A stretch of DNA of 64,000 nucleotides from Malurus cyaneus samueli (lineage: Eukaryota > Chordata > Aves > Passeriformes > Maluridae): NCBI GenBank assembly GCA_009741485.1, contig CM019236.1:40912044-40976043 (forward strand), written 5' to 3'. The stretch's first letter is position 1, and each line of letters begins with the position of its first letter. The translations under genes were made by a program, and so were the position numbers. The notes beneath the pieces were generated by a model. The model saw only the letters and a program-made list of their open reading frames with translations. It was not told the origin of the DNA and made no database searches. Shown here one piece after another: positions 1 through 12,390 of the stretch.

Positions 1-2050
1 TCTGCTAATTTGAAGGTTCGAGGTGCCCCCTGAGGAGTGGGTGGAATACCCGGCACATTCCTACCCGGAAGTATTAAGTCTGTACACGACTTCTGAAAAA
101 AAATCCACGGGCTTTCCAGAGCAAGAATATGGGTAAGTAACGGTTGGTGGCTGTGGTCTGCGGGGTGCGCAGCATGATCAGGCAGGGACCGGTGATCACC
201 ATGACCTCTTGGTGGCACAAAATTTGGGGCCACAGATAGCTAGAGGGGGCGACAGTTCAGGATACTGAAGGCAATGACAATCTGGCGAATAACGAATCCC
301 TGATTAAAGCAGCAATCAAGGTCCAGGACCAATGAACATGAAGCTCTCAAAGCACAACAGCAGGAGGAAAAAATACTCAGGTTTTCAGGTAACACAAACA
401 ACCTGATCACATCTCACCTGCTATGCAGGAGAAACTATGATCTTAAAGAGGCCCCAGGATGCTTAGCAACTCTCAACCCAGAGAAGCAGAGAGGACTGTA
501 CCATATGCCCTGGGGAGTGTGTGTTCCCTGTCCCAACTCCTGAAATTATCGCCTCCAAAAGTGCCCCTCCTAACCCCTGACCAGAACCTCACAACTAACA
601 CTGTTCACCTGTGGATCACAATCTGCAGGTGTTTCACACAACCACTTCCTCCACAGACACGAAACCTTCAGTGCACTTTTTCGGCACGTGGTAGAATTGT
701 TTCTAAATTTTTTTTTTTTCCTTTTTTCCTAACTTCTAACATCAAACATTCTCCAAATAGAGACACTCACCCTACCAAGTCATCTCTACCAGAAGGAAGA
801 AAGATCCACAAAACCCACGAGAGGAGGGGATCATGAAGAACCACGAGCGTGCACCCCTGAGATGTCAGACAGCCGAAGGTTGGATGGATCGAATCTCCAA
901 GCACCTTGGCAGAGCGCACCATTGACAGCAGGAGAAAAACCAGGAAACAGCTGTAGAGGGGACGAGGGCGTATGAGTGAGAAAAAGGTAGAAAAATAAAT
1001 AAATACTGTATAGTATGAATTGCTATAAAGGGTGACCAAAGGAAACTTAAAGCCGAACAAGATTTTGAGTGACCTCTTAAAAATCACCACAAGAAGGGAG
1101 TAATATCTAGTATTATTTAATAATAAATATAATATATTAATAGACACACTGAGTGACAACGAATAAATCAACCAAAAGCACATACTCTACCTTAGTGTAC
1201 AGATCTAGCCAACCAGGCGAGATCCAAGCCCACTCACAACACCAAGAAGTACACCCTCCCCCTTGGTGGGCACGTTACAGTTCGTGGAAGGGCCGCTGTT
1301 GGCTCCGGCTGAGCGCTAGTTGGCGGGTGTGTCGACGACCGGAGCTGACGAAGGGGTCGCACATGTGAGTGCGCGCCGAGGTCCCCTGTGGCGAGGCTCC
1401 ACAGATGTACCTCTGTCCGATGGCGCCAGTGATGGACACAAAAGGCAGACGCGAAGGACGAGAAAGAAGTGGTATCATCGATTGCAAGAGAAACACTCAG
1501 AGAGAGCGAGATAGAACGACCGATCTCCGTGTGCTCCTCTGGACAGAGCAAAAGAAACTTACACAGGAACAGGCTCTAACAGAGAAACTGGCAGACACTA
1601 AATACCGCACTACTGCGAAGTTGCCATCAGAAAACATCAGCAAAGAACTCCGCATAGGTTGAGGCAGAGTTGTCACAATTAAAGAAAATCACGGCTCAGT
1701 AGTAGCGAACTCCCAAGAAGCTGCAGAGCGCAGAGAAACTCACATCTGAGACAGGCTTGTCAAAAATGGAGGCAAGAGACGAGAAACACACAGGGCACCA
1801 CTAGGAGACATAAAACAAAGTATAACAGTAACTGGTCTCCGCACACCGTCTAGGAACTCAGAAAGGCAGCGTCCGACATGCTATATACTGGGCAATACGC
1901 AGAAACAGACAAGCAAAGTAAAGCACTTCCCTTACTGGAACCTCTGCGAATCAGCGAAAACCAAACTTCCAAATTCCCCCCCCACCACACCAAAAGGAAC
2001 TCACTCCGAGGCGCTGGCAGACGTATAGGTGTGGCATAAGGTTCACTGTC
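1..2050 (-). mobile_element. Degraded or noisy copy of the ERV LTR (left arm)
   Basis: Positions 1-138 match the reverse complement of the 3' end of the LTR at 24741-25488 (shared pieces include CACGGGCTTTC and AAGAATATGGGTAA). About 1120-2000 matches the rest of that LTR in patches, for example ACACCCTCCCCCTTGGTG, GGCGCCAGTGATGGAC and CTCTGCGAATCAGCGAAAA. Between them, about 140-1110 has no counterpart in the other copy. Many extra bases are also scattered through 1200-1950, so this copy is longer than its partner. It may be a poorly corrected read end, a different LTR copy, or an insertion within the LTR. Open frames here are chance. Confidence 0.7.
140..1110. other. About 1 kb of unmatched sequence inside the left LTR copy
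   Basis: This stretch interrupts the LTR match and has no mirror partner in the right arm. It contains a T-rich run near 707-727 and an A/T-rich end near 1080-1140. The open frames on both strands overlap one another and resemble no protein I know. I cannot identify it. Confidence 0.5.
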
Positions 2051-3391
2051 TTTGTTAATCATCAGCAGTAAAAGGGATGACCCGGCAATTAATGTATCCA
2101 GCAACAAGTGGGAAGAAAAGAAATTCCCAAAGAAAGGGAAACAAAAGGAGAAGAATTTTAAACCCACAACATTTGAGTTAGCGTTTTAAAATACCCTGGT
2201 TTAGTAAGAACATCTTCAAAATTTACCAAATTTACCAAATCCATCTGTTTGCTGGAGGGTAGACTGGGCCATCAAAGATGGAGATACTCTAGTTTAAATG
2301 CTTTGGTAGAACGTGTGGATTTACCTGCTTTTTAGCTGAATCAGCGGAGATAACGAGCGTACACTACTGAGTTGCATTTACTAGAAGCTGATGAATCGCA
2401 AAAATGGGTAATAGATACGCAGTCTAGAGCGTTTACTAGGATTGAACAAGGAGAATTAGGCAGCAAGCAAAATGAAGGGCCCTCAGGCATCATGGTGTTG
2501 ACCTCGACCCCTGTAAAGGTCGGTTCAGAAAACATACTTGCGGGCTGGAACTATTCCTATGTGATGTTACCTGTTTGGTTAATTGTAACAGCGTAACATA
2601 AGTACAGGTCCTGTGACTGCTAGCCTTCTGAGTGGGTGCTGAGCTTCTTGGTTGTTCTTTCCCAAGTAGATTTATTCTTCTCTTGATACTGAATTGAATT
2701 TAGGATAACCATTGTGGTAGTTCGGATCCTGTGCCCTGCCTGTCTGTTCAAGCCATGGGACAATCATGAAACAGAAGTTTTCTATGAGTAATCAAATATT
2801 TCGAGAGCGATATATTAGTTTCCCATGATCAGATATGTCCATATATTGTTGTTCGCTACTAAGACATTTCCTGCATCATAAAATGCTGTCCCCTCACAAA
2901 CGGCTGTCTGTGTCAAGGGGGCTTGCACTCAACATGGGTAATCATGAGTCAACATGGCCAGTTGTGTCACTGTTGCTAAATTCACAGTCAGCCACGATGT
3001 TCACTCTGCTTGCTACAGGGAAGGATTGCCGTTTCCTTCTAGAGCCGAGCAGCGACGCATGTTGTATGGCACTTGGGAACTGCTCACCAGTTCCTTCACC
3101 CCTGGTACATGGTTTGAAATTGCATGTTTTCAATTTGCTGAATGATTATTTGTCAGCTCTTGTTTTTGACTGTCTTTGGTCTCTGGCTTGCTTTTGCAAT
3201 CAAATTTGGTATTCAAAGGAGATGCGCGAAACTCCTGACATGGTACTGAAAGCATAATGCTGTCTTTATCGAGGAAGTCCTGAAGCTCTCTGCTTGGGCA
3301 GCATGAGCTGGACTTCAAATAGCATTTCCAAGTAAATTTTCTACTTTTCCGTAGGCTAGGCCCTGGCTTGATGAGGTATTACTAAGCTAGT

Positions 3392-3437
<46 letters not shown>

Positions 3438-6189
3438 TACTGTGAAATGTTAATGAGGTTCCTCTGTAGTGGTCTCGTGAATGACTGTCTTGAAAACTCT
3501 TAACATGGTACATTTTGCTAATTAGAAATAAAAATTTTTAGCACTGGTCTATGAATAGATATTGTTGTCAAAACAAGAAGTGCTAGTAGTAAATAGGTAT
3601 CGTGTTATCTTCACACTGTAATCGGAAGTAGCAGAACTATTAAAAAAAAGGAAAACCGTAATCTGTTGATTTTCTGTAACGATTGGACGATCTATGATGA
3701 TATGTTGTGTGTGTATATTATATTAGTAACTATAGTTTGCGTTTTATTATGTTGCTGCTCTCAAGAAAGAAAAGAAACTACAAGAAGTAGAATCTAAAAA
3801 ATGTTAACTGAATTATTTAACTTCCTTCTATTCTGCAAATTCACTGCTTGATTATGTGTTGTGCTGGTTTGTGTTAACAATAAGTTTTAAATGTACTTAG
3901 ATAAGAATAAAAAATAAAAGATTATTTTTCATTTTTCTCTATCAAAGCTTCATTCATTGCCACAGAAAGTTGATTCTAATCATCTATAACCATCTTTAAT
4001 TTTGTGTTACTGAGGCCAAGAATGAGACTGACACAGATGAATGTTTAGTAAAATGAAGAAGCTGAAGAGTCCTGTTTATCATAACTGAAGTGTGTTCACT
4101 GGAGATGAATGAAATCATCAGTGAATTTTAATGGTAAATAGAAAATCATGGAAAAGAAGTTGATACAGAAAACTATAGCTAAGGGTTTAGTTGATCCATC
4201 CTTTCATCCCACTAGTGTTCCAGTTGTATTTCCATTATCAAGCGAATGTAGATACCCACTGCCTCTCTACTTATCCATAATAAAGTATATATAGAAAATT
4301 AAAAAAATCTAAAATAAAAGAATATAATATTCCTCTATTTAAACGTGGAAGTGTTTTTGTCAATTCAAAATATATATTATTCAGGGAGTATTATAGGGTG
4401 ATGATAAAGGAAGAAACTGGGGAAATTAATAGGATTGAGTGAAGCGCTTTAGCCACTGTCTAAAAATGGGAGAAAAAGTTATATACCTTGCTTAATAATA
4501 ACTGTAAGCACATGTGCAAGTAACAATTTTCATAAAATGCAAAATTTCTTTACAAATAACTGGATTTTTTTTTTTTTGTGGCAGCTCTTTCTTGTTATTG
4601 AATTGTCTGCCTGAACTTTGAAGGTATTAATCAAAGACAGTAATTGTCGAACAAGCGTCTGATCAACGGTTGTAGTCATTAAGGCATTATTATCTAAACC
4701 ACAGGATTTAAGAGGGATCCTGAAAGCCTTCACAGTTGAAATAGCAAATGTATTGGCAAAGAATTGCTGTAATCCCAAATGACACACTTAGCTTATTCAG
4801 ACTTGAGTGGGGCTGTTTTTTTCAGGAATGGATTTAGTTTGAAACATATTGACATAGAGAAATTTTAATCATCACTTTGTCATTGTTTTGTCACTTATGA
4901 GAGGTAAAACTTTTAGAACATTTAATTACTGCCATGTGCAGAAAGGTTGAACCAAATCTGCTTTATCTTGAAGTTCTTGTAGGAAGAATTGACCATTTCT
5001 TCTAAGCCACTTTCCCATGGTTGCTGCATTATAGCGGCTGTTTTCTCGTGTAACAGAACAGATGAAAGTTACTTGTTTTTGTTGAGCTTTTTCCCTATAG
5101 AAAAATCCTTTTTTAAGAGGTAAGTGCTTGCAACTGAATGCAAGCAAACTGTATAGTCACTGACCTGGTAAACTTTTGCAAGCAAGGTAACTGACTGAAA
5201 TAAAACTGTGTTGCAAAAAGGTTGTATGCCATTGTAATGTTGTTCTTCAGGAGAAAGGGTGTCCCCCAAAAAAATGAAAGAATTAGTACTGGTTGCTTGG
5301 CAAATTATTTTCTGATTTCTGTGGGCATAAAACTATTTAATATGTTAAATGTAGATTTTGTGATTAGTAATGTTCCTGTATAAAGACTATTCTGATTATC
5401 AGAATGGCACAGGGACTTGCCCTCTTGCTACTTACCATGGTGCATTCAGTTTGACCCTTTGGTGCATTTTTTTTTCTTTTTTAAAGAAAAATCTTGTTTT
5501 AATAAGAGCACCAGCCAGTCAGGAACACCAAAGAATCTAAGTAAGTGAAAGAGGTGGAGAAAGTATCATTTGAGTTACAAAAATAAGAATAGTTTAGGTT
5601 ATAAACTTTATAATTTTAAAAAACAAATTTCAAAATCCATTCCATTACTTATGTAAGCTAGGATGTACGTTTTAAATATTACTTCATAAAATAATATTAA
5701 TCATATCTACTGCTGATACAAAATTTTATTTGTTTCTGTGCCCTTTTTTGAAAATTCTTTTTCTTGGTAAGCAGCAACTTGCGAAATTTGGGGTTCGTTA
5801 TAAAACTCTATAAAGACACAGATCTCAGCCTTCTTCTACATTGTTGTGTTAGGATCAGTCCACAGATTTGCAGTTAATATATGTGTTCAAGCTATTTTAG
5901 TTGACATAGAACATGAAAATAATGATGTATAATGGGTGCATTGCTTGTTAATACAATGAGAAAATTGTAATCTTATTTTGACATTTCCATTAAAATTATG
6001 ACATCTTTTTTTCCTCCTTTCTTGCTTTCCAAATGTAATCCTTCATAAATCAATCAACAGATCTAACTTAGTGGTATTTAAACATTTGAGGAACCATGTG
6101 ACCATTCTTTTTATTAAATTGAAGTCTCCATTGTTACATTGAGTAAATGTGCTAAGAAATGGGAAAGGAGCTTTCTTTCTGTAGATTAA
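2051..6189. other. Left-arm unique DNA, no gene recognised
   Basis: The mirror of this stretch lies at about 18531-22500. It contains the poly-A tract at 3396-3434 and otherwise ordinary AT-rich single-copy-looking sequence. A segment near 2330-2520 has splice-site-like edges but all frames are closed, so it is not called as an exon. Confidence 0.6.
3396..3434 (+). repeat. Poly-A tract, 39 bases
   Basis: An uninterrupted A run follows TTATTAAAA, so an ATTAAA hexamer abuts it. The mirror copies are poly-T at 21213-21250 and 23415-23452 (38 each). It could be the tail of an old retroposed sequence or a simple homopolymer; CR1 elements do not add poly-A. Confidence 0.9.
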
Positions 6190-7470
6190 GAATTTTGTCC
6201 TTGGAAAATCGGACACCAAGACATGGAAGCTACCACTGATGAGGGACAGGAAAGCTCAATGAAGCACTAGTCAGCATGGAGTCAAAAGAGGGAAAATCTT
6301 GCTAACGCAGTCTTACAAACCTATGATGAAAAATGGACTTGATTATTAGATGGGAAAATGAGCAGTGGATATTGGTCACCTCGACTTTAGTAAGGCTTTG
6401 ACAGTATCTTTTGTAAGAATTTCATAGACTAATCTGGTAAGTTACATCCAATGGGCTGGCATGAAAAGGCGTGAAGTGGAATCGAGCAATGGCTATATAA
6501 TGGGTGTCAGATGCGTCATTCGCGCATGAGGTTGCTTGGAGCGCCCATAGGCCCAGCAGTGTGTGTCCCAGGGGCCAGTGCGGCTTCAGTCCGTTCAATG
6601 TTCTTAATGGCTTGGATGAGCGTAGAGTTAGCCTCAGCAAGTTGCCGTGGACCATAAAGTGCATAAGGAATGGTTGTGCTTGCCATTCAGAGGGAATCCA
6701 CAGGCTGGAAAGAATCGACTAACAGGAACCTTATAATAACTTTCAGCAAAGGAAAATGCAAATAACCTCATGCACCAGGTACATGATGGGGTATGATATG
6801 AAAAGCAGACATCACAGAGAAGCCTTGCAGGTCTGGTTGGGACACCAAGCTGACGGGAGACAGCACTGTGCCTTTGTGGACGGGGAAGGGACATGTATCC
6901 TGAGGCTGCATAGGTGGTCCAGGAGTGAGGGAGGTGTCCTTCCCTATCATCAACTCAGGTGAGCCACTGCTGGTGTACTACGACAGTTTTTAGCGCTCCC
7001 AGTAAAAGACCACAAGATACTGGAAAATCCAGTGAAGGGCTGTGGAAGTGATGAATGCCCAGAGCATCCTTCTGTGAGAAAGGTTGAAAAGCAGCCACTG
7101 TTCTGCTAGAGAAGAGAGAGTGTTTAGGAGGTGATCTCAGCAATATATTTAGATTTCTAAAGGGAGAGGTGTTAGAAGAAAGCCTGGACTATTCTCTGGT
7201 GGTGTCCAGTTGTGGTACCCAGTGACGTGCAACACAAAACTGGCAAGAAAGGTTTCTCTCCTGAGCATCTCCAGAAAAGTCCTTATCACTTGTAGGGGGA
7301 CTGGGTATTGATACAGTTACCAGTCAGGTTGTGAAGTCTCCCTCCTTAGAGGTCTTCAAAGCCAGCTGGACATGAGCCTGAGCAACCTGTTCAAGGTGAT
7401 GCTGGTTGAGCAGATGGGCTTGTACAAGGGGAACTAAAGAATTCTCTTTTAGCCTCAACTATCTGTGATT
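6190..7470 (+). mobile_element. CR1 LINE, 5'-truncated (left-arm copy)
   Basis: The plus strand carries the end of a CR1 reverse-transcriptase ORF, seen as a degraded LDFSKAF-like segment around 6380-6410, and then the CR1 3' region. The element ends near 7470 in AGCCTCAACTATCTGTGATTT, a variant of the CR1 terminus. Frameshifts and stops make it inactive. The same element is present inverted at 17241-18530 because it lies in both palindrome arms; it is one insertion seen twice. Confidence 0.85.
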
Positions 7471-10400
7471 TATGGTATTCTCTCATGTGCTCAGACATAT
7501 AGCAGATATTGCAACACTTCCTTAAATCTGTGCTAGACTTAGATAATCAAATTGTGGGAACTAATTAAAACTATTGCTCAATTTATAGCATGCTTCCTCT
7601 AGTATCCATATAATACTGGACAGTATGCAGGATATTTATACAATCATCCTCCTGGCTTTATGCTTTTATGAATCCAACAAAAAAAAAAAAGAGCTGCTAG
7701 AAATGCCCCCTGAAGTTGCTTGTCCTGTTAAGCTGTTCACTAATCAACCTAATTATAAATAATCAGAAAATACACATATGGAATAAGGTAGTTGGACAAT
7801 CAGATTCTTTGTTTGCTGTAGCACTCAGTTATGTTCATTTAAAATTGAATTTCCTAGCTACTTGTGTCTTAGAATGGACACTTACATTGAGGCCAAGTAG
7901 ATATGCCCCACTACTTTTCTTCAGTTTCATCGGGAAACAAAAAATTCTTCTGTTCATAATTAATGACAAGTCAGGCCAATGGGTCTGGGTCAGTAGATTC
8001 TAATGGGTAGTGACCAGCTCTCTGATTATATTTGAATATATTTCTCAAGATTGATTGCCAGGTCACTAAATTGAGATGAGAAAGAAGCAATAACAGCCTT
8101 TTTTGTACATTGTCCAGGTGTGGGACAACAGAGGAATAGCAAGGGAAGTTAAGGTGACTGTTTTTCATTTTAATGTTTTATATCAAATGCATTAAAAGGC
8201 ATGGTTTAAACAGGGGCTCCATTTGAGTGTTCATAGGTACCAAATTCAGACAAACAATTAGTTGAATTGAAAATATTGTCCTAATCTGTAAAAAAGTACT
8301 TCAAAAATAGAAGTTAATGATGTCTGAAGGGCAGTATAGAATTCGTGCATTGTTAGGGCTTGAGTGGGCTTTCATGGAATTTCTGATTCATGGGAATAAT
8401 GAAGTGTTGCAGTAACAGTGCAGTACCTTTTTATGTTAAGAGAAACTGAATTCTGCATCTGCTGGACTTCAGTTCTTTTATGATGACTCCTGTATCATAT
8501 CAAAGCTAAGGAAGGGAATACTGCAGGTATTCTTCAGATTGATTGGAGCTGCTGCCAGGCTAAATGGGTGATTCTCATACACTTTATTGTCACTTGAATA
8601 TCAGGAATGGTTTTTTTCCTTTTATAGAAGTACATTTTATATAACCGTTTATGTAAGTGGTACAGTTGCTTACAGAACATATTACAGGTATAAAATTTTT
8701 CAGCAAGCAAGGAGACACGCTAGGGGTGTGGTCTTTAAAATTGATATTCTGAATTAGTAATTCTTTTCTGGGTGTTAAATATTTTAAGTTAATCAATTTG
8801 AAAGCAGTTCGTGCAGGCTGACCAGGAACTAAATCACACATGATCCTGGCATTCTGGGTAACCATAATTCTTCCTCTGCCATTTCAGGAACTCACTGTAA
8901 GGCAATCACTGTTAGTGATAGGTCTTCTTTTGAGTAATTGGGCACCACTGAAGAAGTTTTTTGCCTGTTATGTGAAATTACTGTAGGTAATTCATAAAAA
9001 CAAGGCTAGCTTTCTTCTACATACATTGTTGCCATTTTGGTTTTACTGTGTGTATTCATTTTTCTTACTTCTTCTCTAGTAACTCAGTGGAAAGTGAACT
9101 TTTCCTAGTTGATCAGACTATTTATTTTTTCCCAATAGCGAGAATGTGATTGTTGCACTATAATAGGAAAAGGCTGCTTGAGAGTTTACTAAGACAGTGT
9201 CACATGTAACCGATTTCCTGTCAGCTATTATCTTGCAATATCTGTTATTTTATAAGAACTTCTTAATAAAAGTCAGAGGGCTAAATAGTTACATGTGATT
9301 CAGATCAGTAGAATCCAGCGCAATTTATGCTTTCTATTTGGGGAATTTGGTGTCCGCAATAATATGAATCATCTGCGTGGCTTATGGCACACATCTGAGA
9401 AACTATTAAGTGGCAAGTCCTCCGCAGTTGCTTGTGTTCATATGGTGGCTTTGTTTGTTGGTCATGTCATGATCTCTAAGGTATAAAGGAATCCTGTTAG
9501 TCACACGCTGTAGTCATCATGTGATAGTTTGCTAACATGAAATAGCAATTACTACTTAGAACAATTGTGATTCTTTAAAATTCTTCTTTAAACTTTAAAT
9601 TTCAACACATGATATGTGTTTTTATATGCTTAACTGCAAATGCTCCTACCTGTGAATCTGTCTTATGACAAAATTGTGGAATAATTTAGCTAACTGTCTT
9701 CTACATCTTTCAGTAATGGAGAGTCACAGGAGGGCAGGAGTTATCCAAAGACTACAAGGGTGCTGCTGGTCAACCTAATCTAAAACCTATGGATGTATTC
9801 CTGAAGTTGAGCTGAAACATTTACAGTTCGTGCAGAGTAGGAAGCAGGTCAATTTCTTTATATTGCTAGTATCTATTTCTATTTTGTTTGAGCTGTTTAT
9901 GGGTTTATTTTAGCTATGTAATTTTACTAAGGTTATTTTCTCTTACTATAGTTCTTCAGTTTACCTGTTGGTCACTCTACCTGTATCATGTTGTATGGCA
10001 GCAAACATACTTTTTTCATGTTTTTTTGCTAACAGTTACTCCTTGGATAATTTAATACATAAATGTATTTTTTATCTGCTTGTTCATGTTTTTTTTCTAT
10101 TCAGCTCTCCACCCCTGTTATCTCAAATATAGGGTGCGTTTTTGTCTATGTCTGGCTCTGTTGCCGATGTAACATAACGAATGAAATCTCTATTTCTTAC
10201 TGTACTTAGAACCTTACTTTCCTGTAATATAAAGCATTGATGTTACATAGCACCGGACTATTGACATTTGGTGGACGTGATTTATATGCAAAATAGAAGT
10301 GTGTTTACAAGAACAAGCAGCATGTTTAACAACAGAATAGATGTGTGACATCTACCTGAAATCATTGTGGTGACTTACCTTTATTTAGTGGTGTCTCCAA

Positions 10401-12212
10401 TTCCACATTTGATGTACTATGCAACTCGCAATCGTAACTTAAAGTAATCTGGTTATTATAGCTTTAACTACTTTAATTGAATGTTATCTGTGTAATATAC
10501 ATCATGGCTCTCTATCTCTGTCTTATATTTCTCATAATTTAGTTATCTGTTTCTTTTTATATGTCTAAATTCCTTTTTTACTTCATTATGCATCTAATTA
10601 TGCATCCCGAATTTAGCACAATGATAAGTAGTACAACAATGCTGAATTATATCTTGTGATTTGAAGTGTGAGAAAATCTGGAATGTTAAAGTGTAAAACC
10701 ACAGGTTTCTTGGCAAATGGAACCATTGTGGAGATGACTATTTGTGTAATTATTGTCCTAAAATTTGAGTGCTTACAACTCAGTTAGTCTACAGGGCGCT
10801 ATTTGTCAAGCATCATCTCTGTTTTTGTTGATGGCTCAGCAGTTTGGCAGTTGTATTTTAAAATCATGCAGGTAAATGTGATCAGGTGCTTCTTATGCTG
10901 CAATATTGATACTCCAATTTACTTTGTTAACAAGTTTCTAGTAGCCTAGAAACTCAGTTACAATTCCAAGTGATGCTAACTTTTCTGTGCTGGTTTTTCT
11001 GAGGTTCACAGGAACATGTAAAAGGACTAATTTTTGAAATTCATTTAAACAGATATGTACAATGCTATTATAGAGAATTATATTTTGCCTTCATTCATTG
11101 TCAACTCTTATGTCTTGTGATCCTTTCAAATTAATATCCTTTGGAAGTGATGATTCTAACATACATTATCAAGCTGTGTTTTCTTTCTTTGAATTATGAT
11201 TTTTATTATTTCATGTAGAAATGCTGGCTGTAATTCTGAAACCAAACTTGTTATAAATACTCATTCTTTTACATTCTTCATTCCATGTGTAATAGTCTAC
11301 TTGAATTGCACCAATAGCTATCCGGAGGTTGCTTATCTTAGGAAAGTATTCTGCTTGGAGTACACAACAAAGCCTTACAAATAGTGCTCAAGATGCTGTT
11401 TGCTAGTCTCTGATAAATGGAACTATTGATACAGGCAGTAACTACTGGAAACTGCAGTTAACAATGACCTGCCTTTGTGTTCAGGCAAACTGTTTTATTT
11501 ATCCATGACAAAGGCATACTCTTAAGCGAAAGCTAGCTGTGTCAGCTAGCAAAATTGCAAGACTGTTGGCAATTGGTTGTTACAGGGTTATAAGTTCTCT
11601 GTCAGCAGCTTGGCTCTGCTGGAAATGGGAGCTGCCTTTCCATATAACTAAGAAGTAATAGAGAAGAGCAGATTTTCTCTATTCCTTCCTGTCTTCTATC
11701 CTTCTGGGGCAGATGGCAAGTATAAATGGATACTTGAGCTCTTCTAAGTCGCTGAAAGAAGCTCTTTGCAAACAGTAAAGTAAGCCTCTTTTGGCACTGA
11801 AATTGTTCAGGATAATCACTATTAATCATGATCAGAACACAAGCCCACAGGGTCTGTTTAGCATCTGTTGAATCTGAAAGCATGCTAAGTTTTGTTCTTT
11901 TTTTTAAAAGACAATTGGATTTATTAGTGGTTAATCATAAACAGGTTGAGTATTTACAGCTAAAATAACCTTTGTTTCATTACATATTTTGTTTGCTACT
12001 AGTGAGAACTGCAATGTTTGTTACACTGTAGATGCTGATATACACATATATTAATTGATTTTTAAAAAATTAGTTAGCTGAAGTGTATCTCTCATGCAGG
12101 AAAGGAAAAGGTAAACTAGTAGCACAATTCCTAAATTTAGAAATAGCTAGTTCACTAGGAAAAGGAGTATTATTGTAAATAATAAATTAATTATATTTTG
12201 TCAATTGTAACA
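7471..12212. other. Left-arm unique DNA between CR1 and the loop
   Basis: AT-rich sequence mirrored at 12391-17240. No repeats beyond short A/T runs, no coding exons and no RNA genes were recognised. The paired open frames at 11602-11883 (minus) and 12789-12971 (plus) are the same chance frame read in the two arms. Confidence 0.6.
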
Positions 12213-12390
12213 TTCTAGATTAAAAAAAAAAAAGGTTTCTCATCTTCATTTAATTTATTTGTTGACAGAAGGTTTTTTCTATTTTCCAGCTAAGACTGAA
12301 TGAACTAACTGTCATGAATTCATTAGCTGAAACAAAAATAAAAAGAAAATATTTTTTTAACATCTGCAGAAAAAACTATTCGCTGTTAAT
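12213..12390. other. Loop between the inverted-repeat arms
   Basis: About 180 bp separates the two arms. It is AT-rich, has an A-rich run near 12220-12232, and shows no extended match to itself in reverse complement, so it behaves as a unique spacer. A direct missed-adapter read would normally fold with little or no unique loop, so the loop is the main point in favour of a real palindrome or of a chimeric join. The edges are judged by eye and could shift by some tens of bases. Confidence 0.7.

Larger units (their letters stand above)
1..12212. repeat. Left arm of a giant inverted repeat
   Basis: This arm is the reverse complement of 12391-22644, continued by 24868-25461. Landmarks pair in mirror order: LTR end at 1-138 with 25340-25461, 39-A tract at 3396-3434 with 38-T tract at 21213-21250, CR1 at 6190-7470 with 17241-18530, and 12107-12210 with 12391-12490. 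Copies differ by eye at about one position per 20 bases in a sampled stretch (10681-10930 against 13700-13950), mostly one-base insertions or deletions. The first 2 kb is far noisier than the rest. Either this is a real palindrome or it is a fold-back or gap-fill artefact; the indel-rich differences favour artefact. Confidence 0.93.

Noticed and set aside
6422..7143. Several open frames of 60-86 codons on both strands
   Set aside because: They lie in the CR1 3' region and its antisense; frames are broken and not CR1 protein over their full length.
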